The notes: generated by a model not told the origin, from the letters alone. 64,000 nucleotides of DNA from Doryteuthis pealeii (GCA_023376005.1 CM042145.1:20927142-20991141); one strand, 5' to 3'; counted from the first letter of the stretch, positions 20,577 through 31,740 are shown. Numbers and translations are program-made.

Positions 20577-20577
20577 T

Positions 20578-21545
20578 ACACTGGTTTACAAAAAAATATT
20601 TTTTGTCTGAGGCAAGAATGTGAATAAGTGTTTTTTTTTTTTTTTACTAATTTGAGTGTGCTGAATTCAAATTTATAAACAGTTTTGCTATATCACCTCT
20701 AGTTTTCTTTATTTTAAATAGTTTCATTTTAGTATATACAGAGTATATACATGCTTATTTCAACAGTTGTAGCAGCTTATTACAGATAAAACAGGATAGA
20801 TAACATTGACGGAATAAATATACTTGGATGACACAATGTACACAATTCAGAAAGAATTGGCCTTGTTGAGGCATCCTCAATGTTTTGACGAGCTTGAAGC
20901 CATTGGAGAATATGAAAAAAACAAAACAAAGTAAAATTAAATCATATGTAAGGCAATAAAATGTGCGTTGTTGGAAATTGTAATACAAATATATACCCAA
21001 AAGATTATGTAACACAATTGTCAAGGGACACCTTCCTCCTGCGCTGCGAGGAACGACAACCTCCTGCGCTGACTGCCAGTGCACTACTGGCTGTTGATTG
21101 AGATGTGTTGGCTACGCTTAACTACCAAAATTCGTCTTGATATATAGCTATATATATATATATATATAATGTAATGCTATCACTTACATTTATTGCATAA
21201 TAACTAAAAAAGAAGACATGAGTCACACAATATTAGAAATTAACCCTGAATGCATATTTGCTTTATGTACAATGTGTATACAAAATGTACAATATGCATA
21301 TCTAAAAAACTAGAGGTGATGAGTAAAAACGGATTTCAAATCTGAATTCAGCTGCACCCCCAAATTAGGTTAAAACAGCTATTTTTGTGCTTGCCTCAAT
21401 TTCTTTGTAAACCAGTGTTATTAGACAGCAAATACTAAAGTGATTCAAAAGTTTTGCAATATTTCAATCTACCAGGTTGAGTTAAAAGTTTGTGACCCTG
21501 ACACCACTGCAATCCTACCTTAAGCTGCTGATGGTTAGTTCATTA
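20578..21545 (+). mobile_element. DNA-transposon-like element, ACACTGGTTTACAAA ends (copy A)
   Basis: An ACTGGTTTACAAA... start is matched by the reverse complement near 21405-21418 (TTTGTAAACCAGTG), with the adjoining GAGGCAAG blocks also inverted. About 130 bp beyond that is still shared with the third copy at 42093-42894. No transposase was recognised; the 109-codon minus frame at 20755 has no motif. Confidence 0.65.
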
Positions 21546-21549
21546 TAAT

Positions 21550-21672
21550 ACCTTGTTTGACAAGAATCACCTGAAGTAGGTCATTGGCTGAAACATTGTG
21601 TATATTACAATAAGGATGAGGACAACAGTCTGAAAAATCTAAATAATACAAATTATCAAGCCTCATCTAAAA
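21550..21672 (+). repeat. Family E unit (copy A)
   Basis: Single family E unit starting CCTTGTTTGACAAGAATCAC and ending TCAAGCCTCATCT. Counterpart 26806-26935. Confidence 0.75.
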
Positions 21673-22096
21673 AAAAATTCAGACAAATTGATATTTATTT
21701 TATGAACATCTTGGAGTTGGTTCTTTCTCCACTCATAAATATTCAAAGGAAGATTCTTTATTTTTAAAAACAGTTACCATCATAATTGCATTGTATTAAG
21801 TTTCCATAGAATTAGTTGTAAAAATGTTATCTTTATTGTAATATTATTTTTTGAGCATTGGCGTTATTTGATGAAATAATGTCTGTGTTTGGTTTCATGT
21901 TTGCAAAACAAGGAATTATCATTATTTGTCTCGTTAATTTTTTTGTCTTATTTTTCTGGTATCAACTTTTTTTCTTAAAGACATAAAATTATAATCTTTT
22001 ATTTGAAAATTCTATTGAATTATTTGGATACAGCATTCTAATAAAAAGAAATTTATAGTAGGTGATGGTGTGTATGTATTATGTGTGTGTTATATA
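21673..22096. other. No identifiable feature (copy A)
   Basis: A/T-rich sequence shared with 26936-27330 in copy B; no gene or repeat termini. Confidence 0.5.
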
Positions 22097-22134
<38 letters not shown>

Positions 22135-22141
22135 ATATATA
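22097..22141. repeat. (AT)n microsatellite (copy A)
   Basis: AT run; counterpart 27347-27399. Confidence 0.9.
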
Positions 22142-22349
22142 TGGGCTGGGTTAGCTCAGTCGGTAGAGCGTTTGGCTAGAAACCACAAGTTCCTAGTTCG
22201 ATACCAGTCCTCGCCCACTCAGCGTATGAGTAGCACAGGATCTGTGCGGTAAAGTAAGGAGCTGATGGTAGGTGTGGCGCTCCACCTCAGATGCCTAAAA
22301 AAACAATCTCCTTGTCTAGCACTATTGAAAAGGGGATATCTTCTCCGGG
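22142..22349 (+). mobile_element. SINE-A truncated by assembly gap (copy A)
   Basis: Intact tRNA-like head (TTAGCTCAGTCGGTAGAGCG, TAGTTCGATACC) and body through GAAAAGGGGATA, then N. The counterpart in B (27399-27560) has several internal deletions. Confidence 0.85.
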
Positions 22350-22449
22350 NNNNNNNNNNNNNNNNNNNNNNNNNNNNNNNNNNNNNNNNNNNNNNNNNNN
22401 NNNNNNNNNNNNNNNNNNNNNNNNNNNNNNNNNNNNNNNNNNNNNNNNN
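22350..22449. other. Assembly gap, 100 N
   Basis: Exactly one hundred N, the conventional size for an unknown-length gap, sitting between the two duplicated blocks. Confidence 1.
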
Positions 22450-23824
22450 TGGATACTGATATATAGTATATTATATGTATAACGCTGATAATATATTTAG
22501 ATATCTATTAAAATAAATGGAATGTGTATACTTATATTATAATGTATGTAACTAGAATAATAATCCTTATAAAAAATGGAATATAATAAAACTTATATCT
22601 TATAATGTGTAGAAAATTAATATTTATTATACTTAATTGAAAAAATGGATAATGTAATATTAATCATCATAATAATGGCTAGAATTTAATATATTTATAT
22701 TATCTTATTAAAAAATATGGAATTTGTATACTGAAATGTTTAAAAGAAATGGCTTGCTTTTTGGATAAGTGGTATTCAACAATTATCTTAACTAGATGTA
22801 CTTCTGATGTACTTTAATATACTATTCATTCTTTGAGGAATTCAATGAAAAATAACTTAGAAATTGTTAAGATTTTCTAAGACATGTTTTTCCCATACAA
22901 AAAAAAATGAAACAGCTGAACAAATGAGTTTATATACTCAATAGAAATCCTCCTACAAAGACGTGTCGTTTTTTTTTTTTTGTATCTTTGATCCAACCAT
23001 CTTTCTTTTATGTCTGTTTTCATTCATATCTTTATTCACATGTACCATTTTGGACTCAATTTCTAAAGAGTTCCTCTCCTCTTTACTTATTTTGATCTAT
23101 TTTTCAATTCATAGTAATATAAACTTAAAAATGTTACTTTTATTTCTGAAGCGGACTTTAAAAATTCTCAAAAGTTTGAAGGGGAAAAAAAGTTTTTTGA
23201 AAAGAAAAATGACACACACATTACCACCGTCAAAATGCTTCTTTCTTCCATTTCTTGAATTCTGCAAGTAGCTTCAGTGGCTGTAAGGCAGAGTTTAAAA
23301 ATATTTTTTAGTATTGCTAAAATCTCAATGGTGGACACCATTTATATATATATATATATATATTATATCTTCTGGCCATCATGTAGGCCTTAAGCAAGAG
23401 CACTTGTCCACTGGAATTGGATCCTTGGTAATCCCTTGGTAAAGAGTCCTGAGTATTGTAAGTCCATCCTCAATGAGTGCAATTAGAATTATGGGCAGTG
23501 TGGGTTTAAGTAGTGTATCAGCCATGCAGTATGGTTAGTGATTGGTCGGAGGAATAAACCACGTGACCTTGGCTAGTCTATAAATTTAGGTGGGGAATTG
23601 GAGCACACCTTATATAACAAAATATTCCAACAATATGTGTGTATGTTGTCGTTGTGAAGTGTACGTATGCTTCTTTGTTGGTATATCTGGTGAGTCTAGT
23701 TCTCAGTGTGAATATATTATAATTGTGTATATGTATTTTATATATATATATATATATTATATATATATATATATATATGTCTAATATATGTAATAATTAA
23801 TATTACATATTTTTGATAGTTAGA

Positions 23825-23965
23825 TTCATACCTTTCCCAAGGGTATTTGCCCTTTGTGAAATGCAAACAGTCTTGTCGAGGATTTGAACTCTGGTTGCCG
23901 AGTCCATATCTTACAATAATAACCTGTTATAGGTGATATACCCTATAGACTTATGGAATGCGCCA
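23825..23965 (-). mobile_element. SINE-B fragment (copy B)
   Basis: Counterpart of 18846-18985 with a few substitutions. Confidence 0.65.
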
Positions 23966-24202
23966 ACGGTTACTATAAGTAACAGGGACAATTATGGCTT
24001 GGAGAGTAAGCCAATGCGAGTCAGCTCATAACTCTATTTGTCGGACGTATTTCCCACTTCTCTGTACTGTAATTGTCTACCCTTTTGTTATTACATTTTC
24101 CTACATTTGTTACCCGTTGTTTTGTTCTTATTTGACCCCTTAAAACCCCACAACATAACCATTACACTATGCACCTCCATAATAGAAAAGGACTACTAGA
24201 TC

Positions 24203-24625
24203 TGTATGCGCTTGTAAACGAATGAGCGTTTCCAACCCCCTGATACACGACTGTACAAGTACTAATAGTACTGTGTGTTTTGAAGACGCGGTGGGCCCCA
24301 CAACGTTACGTATATGATTTAATATCGTGAAAAGAGACCAATACGTTACAAAAGGCAGCAAGCAAGCCACAACTCAATACGGATCTTACATTGAAAAAAC
24401 CCGACCATTCTGCAGTAAGCTTGCGACAATCTAAGATCCTATGCATTATTCTACAAATACCTAGACGGAGACAGCGAATTGAAATACAGAATTTCTCAAA
24501 AATTTTTAAATGTATTTGGATTTTGATAATTTGGATTATTTGGATAATTCCAAATTCGTTTCAGCTGATGTGCCCTCCGGTCTTCTTCAGGTATTTCTTG
24601 TCGGACTCGAAAACCTAAGGACACC
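24203..24625. other. Copy B-specific extra sequence, ~290 bp in total
   Basis: Several extra pieces relative to A (19225-19320). Part is a family E fragment on minus (about 24545-24615, CTTCTTCAGGTATTTCTTGT). The rest has no recognised origin; the 67-codon minus frame here has no motif. Either A is deleted or B carries insertions. Confidence 0.6.
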
Positions 24626-25077
24626 TGAATTGTATTGATAATGATGATAATCTTCCAAAAATAAATCTACTTCTGATGCACTTTAATATTTTTATAGATT
24701 GATAGATATTGCTACTTGTTATATTTTATATATTTAAATCCTCAATCTACTTAATTTCTCTAAATTGACATATTGTATATTAGGAAAATTGCTATTTACA
24801 ACAATTTGCCTTTATAGACTTTCCTGATCACAAATTAACTCTTAAAGTCTTATACCACCTCATTCCACCCGGCCAGAAGTCACATTCGTTTTCTTAATCC
24901 ACCCCAAACAATAGCCTTTGTTTAAATGTAATATTAAACATATTTACAAGTCTTTGATTTAAGGGAAATAACAGGTAACTTTAGATGCAAAGGTAATTTT
25001 TAGCCATTTTTTATATATCCTTATAGGAATGGGGCTCTGGACTTAGAAAATTCTCAACAGGATGTTAAGAGTTAAGT

Positions 25078-25207
25078 AAGTAAGTAAAGTTGTTCAGGTG
25101 GCCTAAAGTCGGTATCAGCCAGACAGCGAGGGGTCTATCCTCTTTACACTAGCACAAGATCAAGGAGATTATTTTGGCATCTGGGGTGGAGCACCACGCC
25201 TACATCC
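25078..25207 (-). mobile_element. SINE-A 3' part (copy B)
   Basis: Counterpart of 19815-19955. Confidence 0.75.
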
Positions 25208-25324
25208 AGAACCTTCACAGAACTTCGAACCAAGCCTTTTATTTGATCTATTGGGGTAAATTGTTTTCATTCTGTTAACCATGTATTCACCTATGTTAAG
25301 TATTTTGTTATTTTCGCCTTTTGT

Positions 25325-25410
25325 CAGGATTGAACCTGCAACTTCTAGATGACTATCACTTAGAACTGTATTAACTCAACCCTCATATCCATTGCACCAT
25401 GTGTCCAACT
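25325..25410 (-). mobile_element. tRNA-like SINE head fragment (copy B)
   Basis: Counterpart of 20068-20153. Confidence 0.5.
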
Positions 25411-25539
25411 GGACAATTTAATTGGAATCTATAAAACTAATGTTCTTTTTACCTAGAATTTTATGTTTATACTTATGTATATTATTTTTTTCTTTTTTTA
25501 CCTTGTTTGACAAGAATCACTGAAGTAGGTCATTGGCTG

Positions 25540-25828
25540 AAACATTGTGTATATAACAATAAAGATGAGGACAACAGTCTGAAAATCTAAATAATACAAA
25601 TTATCAAGCCTCATCTCAAAAATTGTATATAACAATAAAGATGAGAACTGTCTGAAAAATCTAAATAATACAAATTATCAAGCCTCATCTCAAAAATTGT
25701 ATATAACAATAAAGATGAGGACAACAGTCTGAAAAATCTAAATAATACAAATTATCAAGCCTCATCTCAAAATTGTATATTATAATAAAGATGAGAACAA
25801 CTGTCTGAAAAATCTAAATAATACAAAT
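25540..25828 (+). repeat. Family E tandem repeats (copy B)
   Basis: Counterpart of 20285-20576, same number of units. Confidence 0.85.
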
Positions 25829-25830
25829 TA

Positions 25831-26805
25831 CACTGGTTTACAAAAAAATATTTTTTGTCTGAGGCAAGAATGTGAATAAGTGTTTTTTTTTTTTTTTTAC
25901 TAATTTGGAGTGTGCTGAATTCAAATTTATAAACAGTTTTGCTATATCACCTCTAGTTTTCTTTATTTTAAATAGTTTCATTTTAGTATATACAGAGTAT
26001 ATACATGCTTATTTCAACAGTTGTAGCAGCTTATTACAGATAAAACAGGATAGATAACATTGACGGAATAAATATACTTGGATGACAAAATGTACACAAT
26101 TCAGAAAGAATTGGCCTTGTTGAGGCATCCTCGATGTTTTGACGAGCTTGAAGCCATTGGAGAATATGAAAAAAACAAAAACAAAGTAAAATTAAATCAT
26201 ATGTAAGGCAAGAAAAATGTGCGTCGTTGGAAATTGTAATACAAATATATACCCAAAAGATTGTGTAACACAATTGTCGAGGGACACCTTCTTCCTGCGC
26301 TGCGAGGAACGACAACCTCCTGCGCTGACTGCCAGTGCACTACTGGCTGTTGATTGAGATGTGTTGGCTACGCTTAACTGCCAAAATTCGTCTTGATATA
26401 TAGCTATATATATATATATATATAATGTAATGCTATCACTTACATTTATTGCATAATAACTAAAAAAGAAGACATGAGTCACACAATATTAGAAATTAAC
26501 CCTGAATGCATATTTGCATTTATGTACAGTATGTGTACAAAATGTACAATATGCATATCTAAAAAACTAGAGGTGATGAGTAAAAACGTATTTCAAATCT
26601 GAATTCAGCTGCACCCCCAAATTAGGTTAAACAGCTATTTTTGTGTTTGCCTCAATTTCTTTGTAAACCAGTGTTATTAGACAGCAAATACTAAAGTGAT
26701 TCAAAAGTTTTGCAATATTTCAATCTACCAGGTTGAGTTAAAAGTTTGTGACTCTGACACACTGCAATCCTACCTTAAGCTGCTGATGGTTAGTTCATTA
26801 TAATA
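25831..26805 (+). mobile_element. DNA-transposon-like element (copy B)
   Basis: Counterpart of 20578-21545; differs by substitutions and small indels. Confidence 0.65.
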
Positions 26806-26935
26806 CCTTGTTTGACAAGAATCACCTGAAGTAGGTCATTGGCTGAAACATTGTGTATATTACAATAAGGATGAGGACAACAGTCTGAAAAATCTAAATA
26901 ATACAAATTATCAAGCCTCATCTAAAAAAAAATTC
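26806..26935 (+). repeat. Family E unit (copy B)
   Basis: Counterpart of 21550-21672. Confidence 0.75.
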
Positions 26936-27334
26936 AGACAAATTGATATTTATTTTATGAACATCTTGGAGTTGGTTCTTTCTCCACTCATAAATATTCA
27001 AAGGAAGATTCTTTATTTTTAAAAACAGTTACCATCATAATTGCATTGTATTAAGTTTCCATAGAATTAGTTGTAAAAATGTTATCTTTATTGTAATATT
27101 ATTTTTTGAGCATTGGCGTTATTTGATGAAATAATGTCTGTGTTTGGTTTCATGTTTGCAAAACAAGGAATTATCATTATTTGTCTCGTTAATTTTTTGT
27201 CTTATTTTTCTGGTATCAACTTTTTTTCTTAAGACATAAAATTATAATCTTTTATTGAAAATTCTATTGAATTATTTGGATACAGCATTCTAATAAAAAG
27301 AAATTTATAGTAGGTGATGGTGTGTATGTATGTA

Positions 27335-27346
<12 letters not shown>

Positions 27347-27399
<53 letters not shown>
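27347..27399. repeat. (AT)n microsatellite (copy B)
   Basis: AT run preceded by GT units. Confidence 0.95.
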
Positions 27400-27401
<2 letters not shown>

Positions 27402-27560
27402 GCCAGGTTAGCTCAGTCGGTAGAGTGTTTGGCTAGAAACCACAAGGTTCCTAGTTCGATACTCAGCGTATGAGTAGCACAGAGATAAAGTAAGGAGCTG
27501 ATGGTAGCTCCACCTCAGATGCTAAAAAAACAATAGCGCATGATACCGCGGAGACTTTAC
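27399..27560 (+). mobile_element. SINE-A with internal deletions (copy B)
   Basis: Head intact (GGCCAGGTTAGCTCAGTCGG) but the region after the B box, parts of the body and the 3' quarter are deleted in several steps. Confidence 0.75.
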
Positions 27561-27654
27561 TTTTATATATATATATATATATGTGTTTAAATGAAGTTGA
27601 ACCTAATTTTATGAAAGTAGGCGGGCTATTAAATTTAAGGGAGAAAAATCAATC

Positions 27655-27692
27655 TCTGTATGTACATTTCGGCCTATTAGGATCAGCAGAGC
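27655..27692 (-). ncRNA. Broken hammerhead motif
   Basis: Same sequence as 28016-28057 but four bases (positions rc CCTC) are missing at the core/stem II junction, so CTGATGA reads CTGAT and stem II cannot form. Expected to be inactive. Confidence 0.55.
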
Positions 27693-28015
27693 TATAGATA
27701 CAAAGACCGCCCCGTGTGCGATTCGAACCCTGATTGTCAAGCTGACTGTCAAGCGTCAAACGGACTTAGCAGATTTCTTCGTTTGTTAAGGAGTAGGTAT
27801 TTACATTCCTCTTAAGTGACTCTACACGAACTTACGAGAAGTAAACAAACAGACGATGTTTGTGATATGGCTATTTTCAGCTGACAATATTTGGGAGAAT
27901 ATGTGTTTAAATGAAGTCGAACCTATTTTATGAAAGTTATTAATTAATAATTAATTAATTAATTAGGCGGGATTACCTATTAAATTTAAGGCTAAACAAA
28001 TCGAGAAAAATCAAT

Positions 28016-28057
28016 CTCTGTATGTACATTTCGGCCTATTAGGCCTCATCAGCAGAG
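28016..28057 (-). ncRNA. Type I hammerhead ribozyme candidate
   Basis: On minus: stem I CTCTG (rc 28053-28057), CTGATGA (rc 28046-28052), stem II GGCC-TAATA-GGCC (rc 28033-28045), GAA (rc 28030-28032), loopless stem III ATGT/ACAT (rc 28022-28029) closing with A-U, cleavage base A (28021), stem I partner CAGAG (rc 28016-28020). All invariant core bases are present and stem I has five perfect pairs. The four-base loopless stem III is typical of minimal hammerheads in retrozymes, which act best as dimers. Confidence 0.65.
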
Positions 28058-28190
28058 CTATAGATACAAAGACCGCCCCGTGTGCGATTCGAACCCTGAT
28101 TGTCAAGCTGACTGTCAAGCGTCTTTACGGACTTAGCAGATTTCTTCGTTTTGTTAAGGAGTAGGTATTTACATTCCTCTTAAGTGACCT

Positions 28191-28238
<48 letters not shown>

Positions 28239-28249
28239 ATATATATATG
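28191..28249. repeat. (AT)n microsatellite
   Basis: AT run with one TTA interruption. Confidence 0.95.
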
Positions 28250-28957
28250 AAAAACCTTTAGGCTATCAAATCATAATGCATAATGCAGTCAAATCTGAAA
28301 AAGCATAACGCTGAAATAAATTTATAATTTGATAACCTATATTTTTGCTCTCTATGTATGTATGTATAGGTGTGTGTGTGTGTATGTAATAATCTTCATA
28401 CAATGACTGCTATTTACACAGTAGCATTTGTAAACTTGTAAAAAACTTCTATCATTTAGTTGTAATAATTTGACTAATTCTCATTCAGATGATCTTTAGA
28501 TTTTAACAACATATGAAGAACCAACATAAAATTATGTTTCGTTTTTATTCTTAATTTTCAGGTATAGAAATGACATTCATGATTTAATCATTAAACAGAA
28601 TTTTCAGTTGTTTCTCCTAATGTTAAAAGTTGAGATTATTTGAACGAGATTAATGAAGCTATGAGATTACGGGATAATATCAATTTTTGTTAATTTGAGA
28701 TGGATACGGTGTTTCAGAAACGTTTAATATAATTTCATTATCTATGTAAAGAATTCTTCCCTTCCCTTCACTTCTGATAATTGTTTTCTCACCGACACTC
28801 AGTCCTCTGGTATTTCTTTAAGCCGCTTCTTAAGAAGCCATTGCTCGGCTCTAAATTGGCCCTTCTTTCGCTGTCTTCTATTGGCTGTACGCATGGTGCT
28901 TTCTTTACTCTTTGCAGCTCCAAAGTGATCAATGCACACTGAGTGTGTATGTGTGTA
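28250..28957. other. Unique A/T-rich sequence, no gene found
   Basis: Longest repeat-free stretch of this part. Segment 28760-28920 is less A/T-rich (CCTTCTTTCGCTGTCTTCTA region) but carries no recognisable frame or promoter element. Confidence 0.45.
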
Positions 28958-29210
28958 TGGGCCGGGTTAGCTCAGTTGGTAGAGCGTTCGGCTAGAAACC
29001 ACAAGGTTCCTAGTTTGATACCGGTCCTCGCCAACTCAGCGTATGAGTAGCACAGGGATCTGTGCGATAAAGGAGCTGATGGTAGGTGTGGCGCTCCACC
29101 TCAGATGCTAAAATAATCTCCTTGGTCTAGCGCAAGTGAAAAGTATATATATACTCCCTTGCTGATTGGCTGATACCGACTTTAGGCCGCCCTGTTGACT
29201 TTACTTTACT
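28958..29210 (+). mobile_element. SINE-A, full length
   Basis: Complete: head GGGCCGGGTTAGCTCAGT, B-box-like TAGTTTGATACC, body, tail GACTTTACTTTAC. A TATATATA insertion replaces part of the GAAAAGGGGATAG segment. Confidence 0.9.
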
Positions 29211-29214
<4 letters not shown>

Positions 29215-29257
<43 letters not shown>

Positions 29258-29262
29258 GTGTA
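29215..29262. repeat. (GT)n microsatellite
   Basis: GT run with TATG interruptions. Confidence 0.95.
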
Positions 29263-29352
29263 TTTTTTTAATAGATAAGAAACTCTTTTGGATGTTAACA
29301 TCCAACAGAGTTTCTTATTTATTTCACATCCCATGCTTCACACAAAATCCCC

Positions 29353-29358
<6 letters not shown>

Positions 29359-29430
<72 letters not shown>
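29359..29430. repeat. (AT)n microsatellite
   Basis: Pure AT run of about 36 units. Confidence 0.95.
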
Positions 29431-29433
<3 letters not shown>

Positions 29434-29483
29434 TTTGTTGGCATCCTTCCGTCTACTAAAGACAATGGCGAAGTGTCCACTTT

Positions 29484-30095
29484 TTAAAAATCTGCAACTG
29501 CGTGAGTGGCTGAACAGACCAATTTTTGAATGGCAATCTCTGGTGCAGTGACTGCAAACAAACAGTGATGCTTGCTGGAGTTGCTGTTGTCTCTCCTTCC
29601 TTTTGACTCTCTTTTCTGTGGCGGCTTCTTTCCTCTCTTTTCACTCCTTTTCGTTCCTTGTTTGACGAAGAGGCGCCAGATCGCACGGTCTTCTGCACAA
29701 GCCTCCCATGTATTGATGTTGATGTGGCATGTCTTCACGTTTCTCTTCCAGACATCTTTAAAGCGCAGGCGTGGTCTCCCTACTGGTCGGATGCCTTCTA
29801 CTAATTCGCCATACAGTAGGTCTTTGAGGATGCTGCCTTTGTCCATCCTCCTGACATGACCAAGCAACGCAGGCGTCTCTCGCAGATGATGGCGGGCATG
29901 CTGTTCATGTTTGCTCATTCCAGCATGTCTGTGTTGGGCACTTTGTCCTGCCAGCGTATGCGTAGAATGTGGCGTAGGCATATGAGGTGGAAAATGTCCA
30001 GTTTTCTTTCATGGCATGAGTATGTGATCCAGGCTTCGCTACTGTAGAGGAGAAGTACTGAGAACGCACGCTTTGTAGATGTGCAGTTTGGTATA
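29484..30095 (-). pseudogene. LINE ORF2 C-terminal region
   Basis: Minus-strand frames together show a typical post-RT order: LLYSSEAWITYSCHERKLD, then LICLRHILRIRWQDKVPNTD, GHVRRMDKGSILKDLLYGEL, GRPRLRFKDVWKRNVK, and WEACAEDRAIWR. This layout (WQD-x-x-PNT, GHV-RM, GRP-x-x-R-x-KD, WE-x-x-A-x-DR-x-x-WR) is common in animal non-LTR retrotransposons. At least one stop and two frame changes break it. Different subfamily from the 59158 relic. Confidence 0.75.
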
Positions 30096-30172
30096 CAAAT
30101 ATAATATATTCACATGCAGACAGTAATGCGATTATAATATCTAGTATAAGAAGTGTTATTAGAGTTGAGACA

Positions 30173-30290
30173 AATTTACTCTATGGTCTGGTCATGTTGA
30201 AAGCACTGTTCCCCGCTAGATCACCAGAGTTAAGCAACGATGAGCCTGTTCAATACTAAGATGGGTAACCATTTGGGGTGCTGGGGGATA
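30173..30290 (+). ncRNA. 5S rRNA-derived sequence (pseudogene or SINE3-type head)
   Basis: Follows the animal 5S rRNA in order: CATGTTGAAAGCAC, GATCACC-AGAGTTAAGCAACG, GAGCCTGTTCAATACT, AAGATGGGTAACC, and GGGGTGCTGGGGG. The pol III internal control region (GTTAAGCAACG and GATGGGTAACC) is largely preserved. Several conserved stem bases are changed, so a working 5S gene is unlikely. No downstream T run typical of a 5S terminator is seen. Confidence 0.75.
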
Positions 30291-30299
30291 TCTTGCCTT

Positions 30300-30540
30300 G
30301 TGCCATTTATAGTTTTTAGAGATAACACAGGGTGACTTATCTTTTCCTCGTGAGATTTGTATTTTCCCCCCAAGTCAAAATTTCCCTGAGCAAGAGCCCA
30401 CGTCTCATTCTGTCAACACATAGTTCCAAACTCCCTTAACATTCTCACCTCTCACTCTTCCTCTCTCCCACTTCGACCAGTAGAAAAAAATGCCATGTGG
30501 CATTATGCTGATTCATCCTTTTCCATGTTAAACTACTGGC
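30300..30540. other. No identifiable feature
   Basis: Mixed sequence; the segment around 30485 is repeated at 30710 (AAATGCCATGTGGCATTATG), flanking the CTAT repeat. Confidence 0.5.
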
Positions 30541-30558
30541 TCTTTCCATTCTTTCCAT

Positions 30559-30706
30559 CTCTCTATCTATCTATATCTCTCTATCTATATCTCTCTATCT
30601 ATATCTCTATATCTCTATCTCTATCTATCTATCTCACTCTCTCTATCTCTATCTCTCTCTATCTCTATCTATCTTTCTATCTATATCTATCTCTCTATCT
30701 CTCTAG
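30559..30706. repeat. (CTAT)n/(CT)n imperfect microsatellite
   Basis: Mixed ATCT and CTCT units over about 150 bp. Confidence 0.9.
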
Positions 30707-30709
30707 AAA

Positions 30710-31450
30710 AAAATGCTATGTGGCATTATGCTGATTCATCCTTAAAAATTTTCCATGCTAACCAACTGACTCTTTCCATTCTCTCTCTCTCACTCTCACA
30801 ATTCTCTTGTTATTCAATTTCGTGTTGTTTTAATTATTTTTTTTAATCATTATTTTTTTTTTATCAAGTTCATTTATTTGTGGGATATTCTTGTTATCAC
30901 TAACACTTTGCCCCCTCCCCCGAAAATATTGTTGAGTGTAATGTTAAATTGCCAAAAAAACTGTGCAGAGTTGATTCTGAAATTTAAAAAAAAAAAAAAA
31001 AAAAAATCAAACAAAAAAAAAACAACTTGTTTATTTTTATTAAATTTAGGTAGTCACATGATCTATAATGGCTGCTATATTGATGGTCGCCATAACAGTT
31101 TTAAATCGATCAAAAATAAAACTCGGCAGATCCATTTCTTTGATCGATTTATCACTTTATGAACTTGTTTGTTTATTTTCTTGTTAATATCTGAATTTGG
31201 CTGTCAAACAATTCTTTATTTTTTTTTATTTAAAAATAAAATTGTTGATAATCTTCAGGTTTTCATCTTAACTTCAATTAACCTAAGAAATATTTTAAAG
31301 TGTAATGTTGAAAATTTAATAATTTTTTCTTAATCTGGTTTAGTTATGGGGCACTCAGTGAAAATCAAATTCATTACATTAGTAAATTAATTTAAAAAGA
31401 TTAACTTGCAAGTCATCATTCTATGATATCCAGTTGCATTATTATGTTGA
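30710..31450. other. No identifiable feature
   Basis: Contains a poly-A tract (about 30985-31025). The 94-codon frame at 30878 crosses it and is not credible. Confidence 0.45.
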
Positions 31451-31451
31451 C

Positions 31452-31520
31452 TTTCGGACTGATACTCTTGGGAAAGGTATTAACCTCCTCATCCCCCAAC
31501 TATGAGTTAAATTTTACCAC
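31452..31520 (+). mobile_element. SINE-B body fragment
   Basis: CTCTTGGGAAAGGTATTAACC and the following ...AACTATGAGTTAAAT correspond to the SINE-B body. Confidence 0.45.
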
Positions 31521-31528
31521 TGCTTGTA

Positions 31529-31740
31529 GGGCTGGTTTAGCTCAGTCGATAGAGCACCCAACTGAGAACCACAAAGTTTTCGGGTTCACCAAAGTGCATT
31601 AATAGTACAGCTTGGATATGTGTGGTAAAATGGGGAGCTGATGGTAGGTGTGGTGCTCCACCTCAGATGCAAAAAAATCTCCCTAGTCTAGCACTAGTGA
31701 AAAGGAGATAGACCTCCTCACTATCTGCAATGATGACCAA
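31529..31740 (+). mobile_element. SINE-A, diverged copy
   Basis: Head GGTTTAGCTCAGTCGATAGAGC followed by a shortened B-box region, body GGAGCTGATGGTAGGTGTGG, ending near the CTCCTCACT segment. More diverged than its neighbour at 31853. Confidence 0.75.

Larger units (their letters stand above)
17560..22349 (+). other. Duplicated block, copy A
   Basis: Collinear and nearly identical to 22450-27560, through every shared repeat (18845/23825, 19815/25078, 20578/25831, 22142/27399). It stops at the N gap inside a SINE-A. Copy A carries a 39-bp SINE tail insertion (19396-19434) absent from B; copy B carries about 290 extra bases near 24203-24625. Most simply two haplotypes placed in tandem. Confidence 0.85.
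22450..27560 (+). other. Duplicated block, copy B
   Basis: Collinear with copy A (17560-22349). The first ~230 bases beside the gap are irregular compared with A, as expected at a low-quality contig end. See copy A for the differences. Confidence 0.85.
27582..28190 (-). mobile_element. Tandem pair of hammerhead-bearing, tRNA-headed units
   Basis: Two direct units about 358 bp apart on minus. Each has, in 5'-3' order on minus, a tRNA-like stretch with B box GGGTTCGAATCG, the hammerhead motif, then A/T-rich sequence with ATTAATTAATT and a segment ending AATATGTG. The same order is seen at 49010-50008. The rightmost unit's hammerhead is intact; the left one has lost four core bases. Confidence 0.7.

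Noticed and set aside
20755..21084. 109-codon minus frame (also 26034-26482 in copy B) as a transposase
   Set aside because: No catalytic motif is seen, and copies A, B and the 42-kb copy break the frame differently.
28958..29030. Possible functional tRNA gene (GGTTAGCTCAGTTGGTAGAG...)
   Set aside because: It is the head of SINE-A: the anticodon stem and acceptor do not pair properly and the body and TTTAC tail follow directly. The same holds for the other SINE-A heads.
29220..29551. Frames with IYIYIY or VCVCVC runs here and elsewhere
   Set aside because: Direct translations of AT and GT microsatellites.
30173..30290. Functional 5S rRNA gene
   Set aside because: Conserved bases in several stems are changed and no terminator T run follows; treated as a relic.
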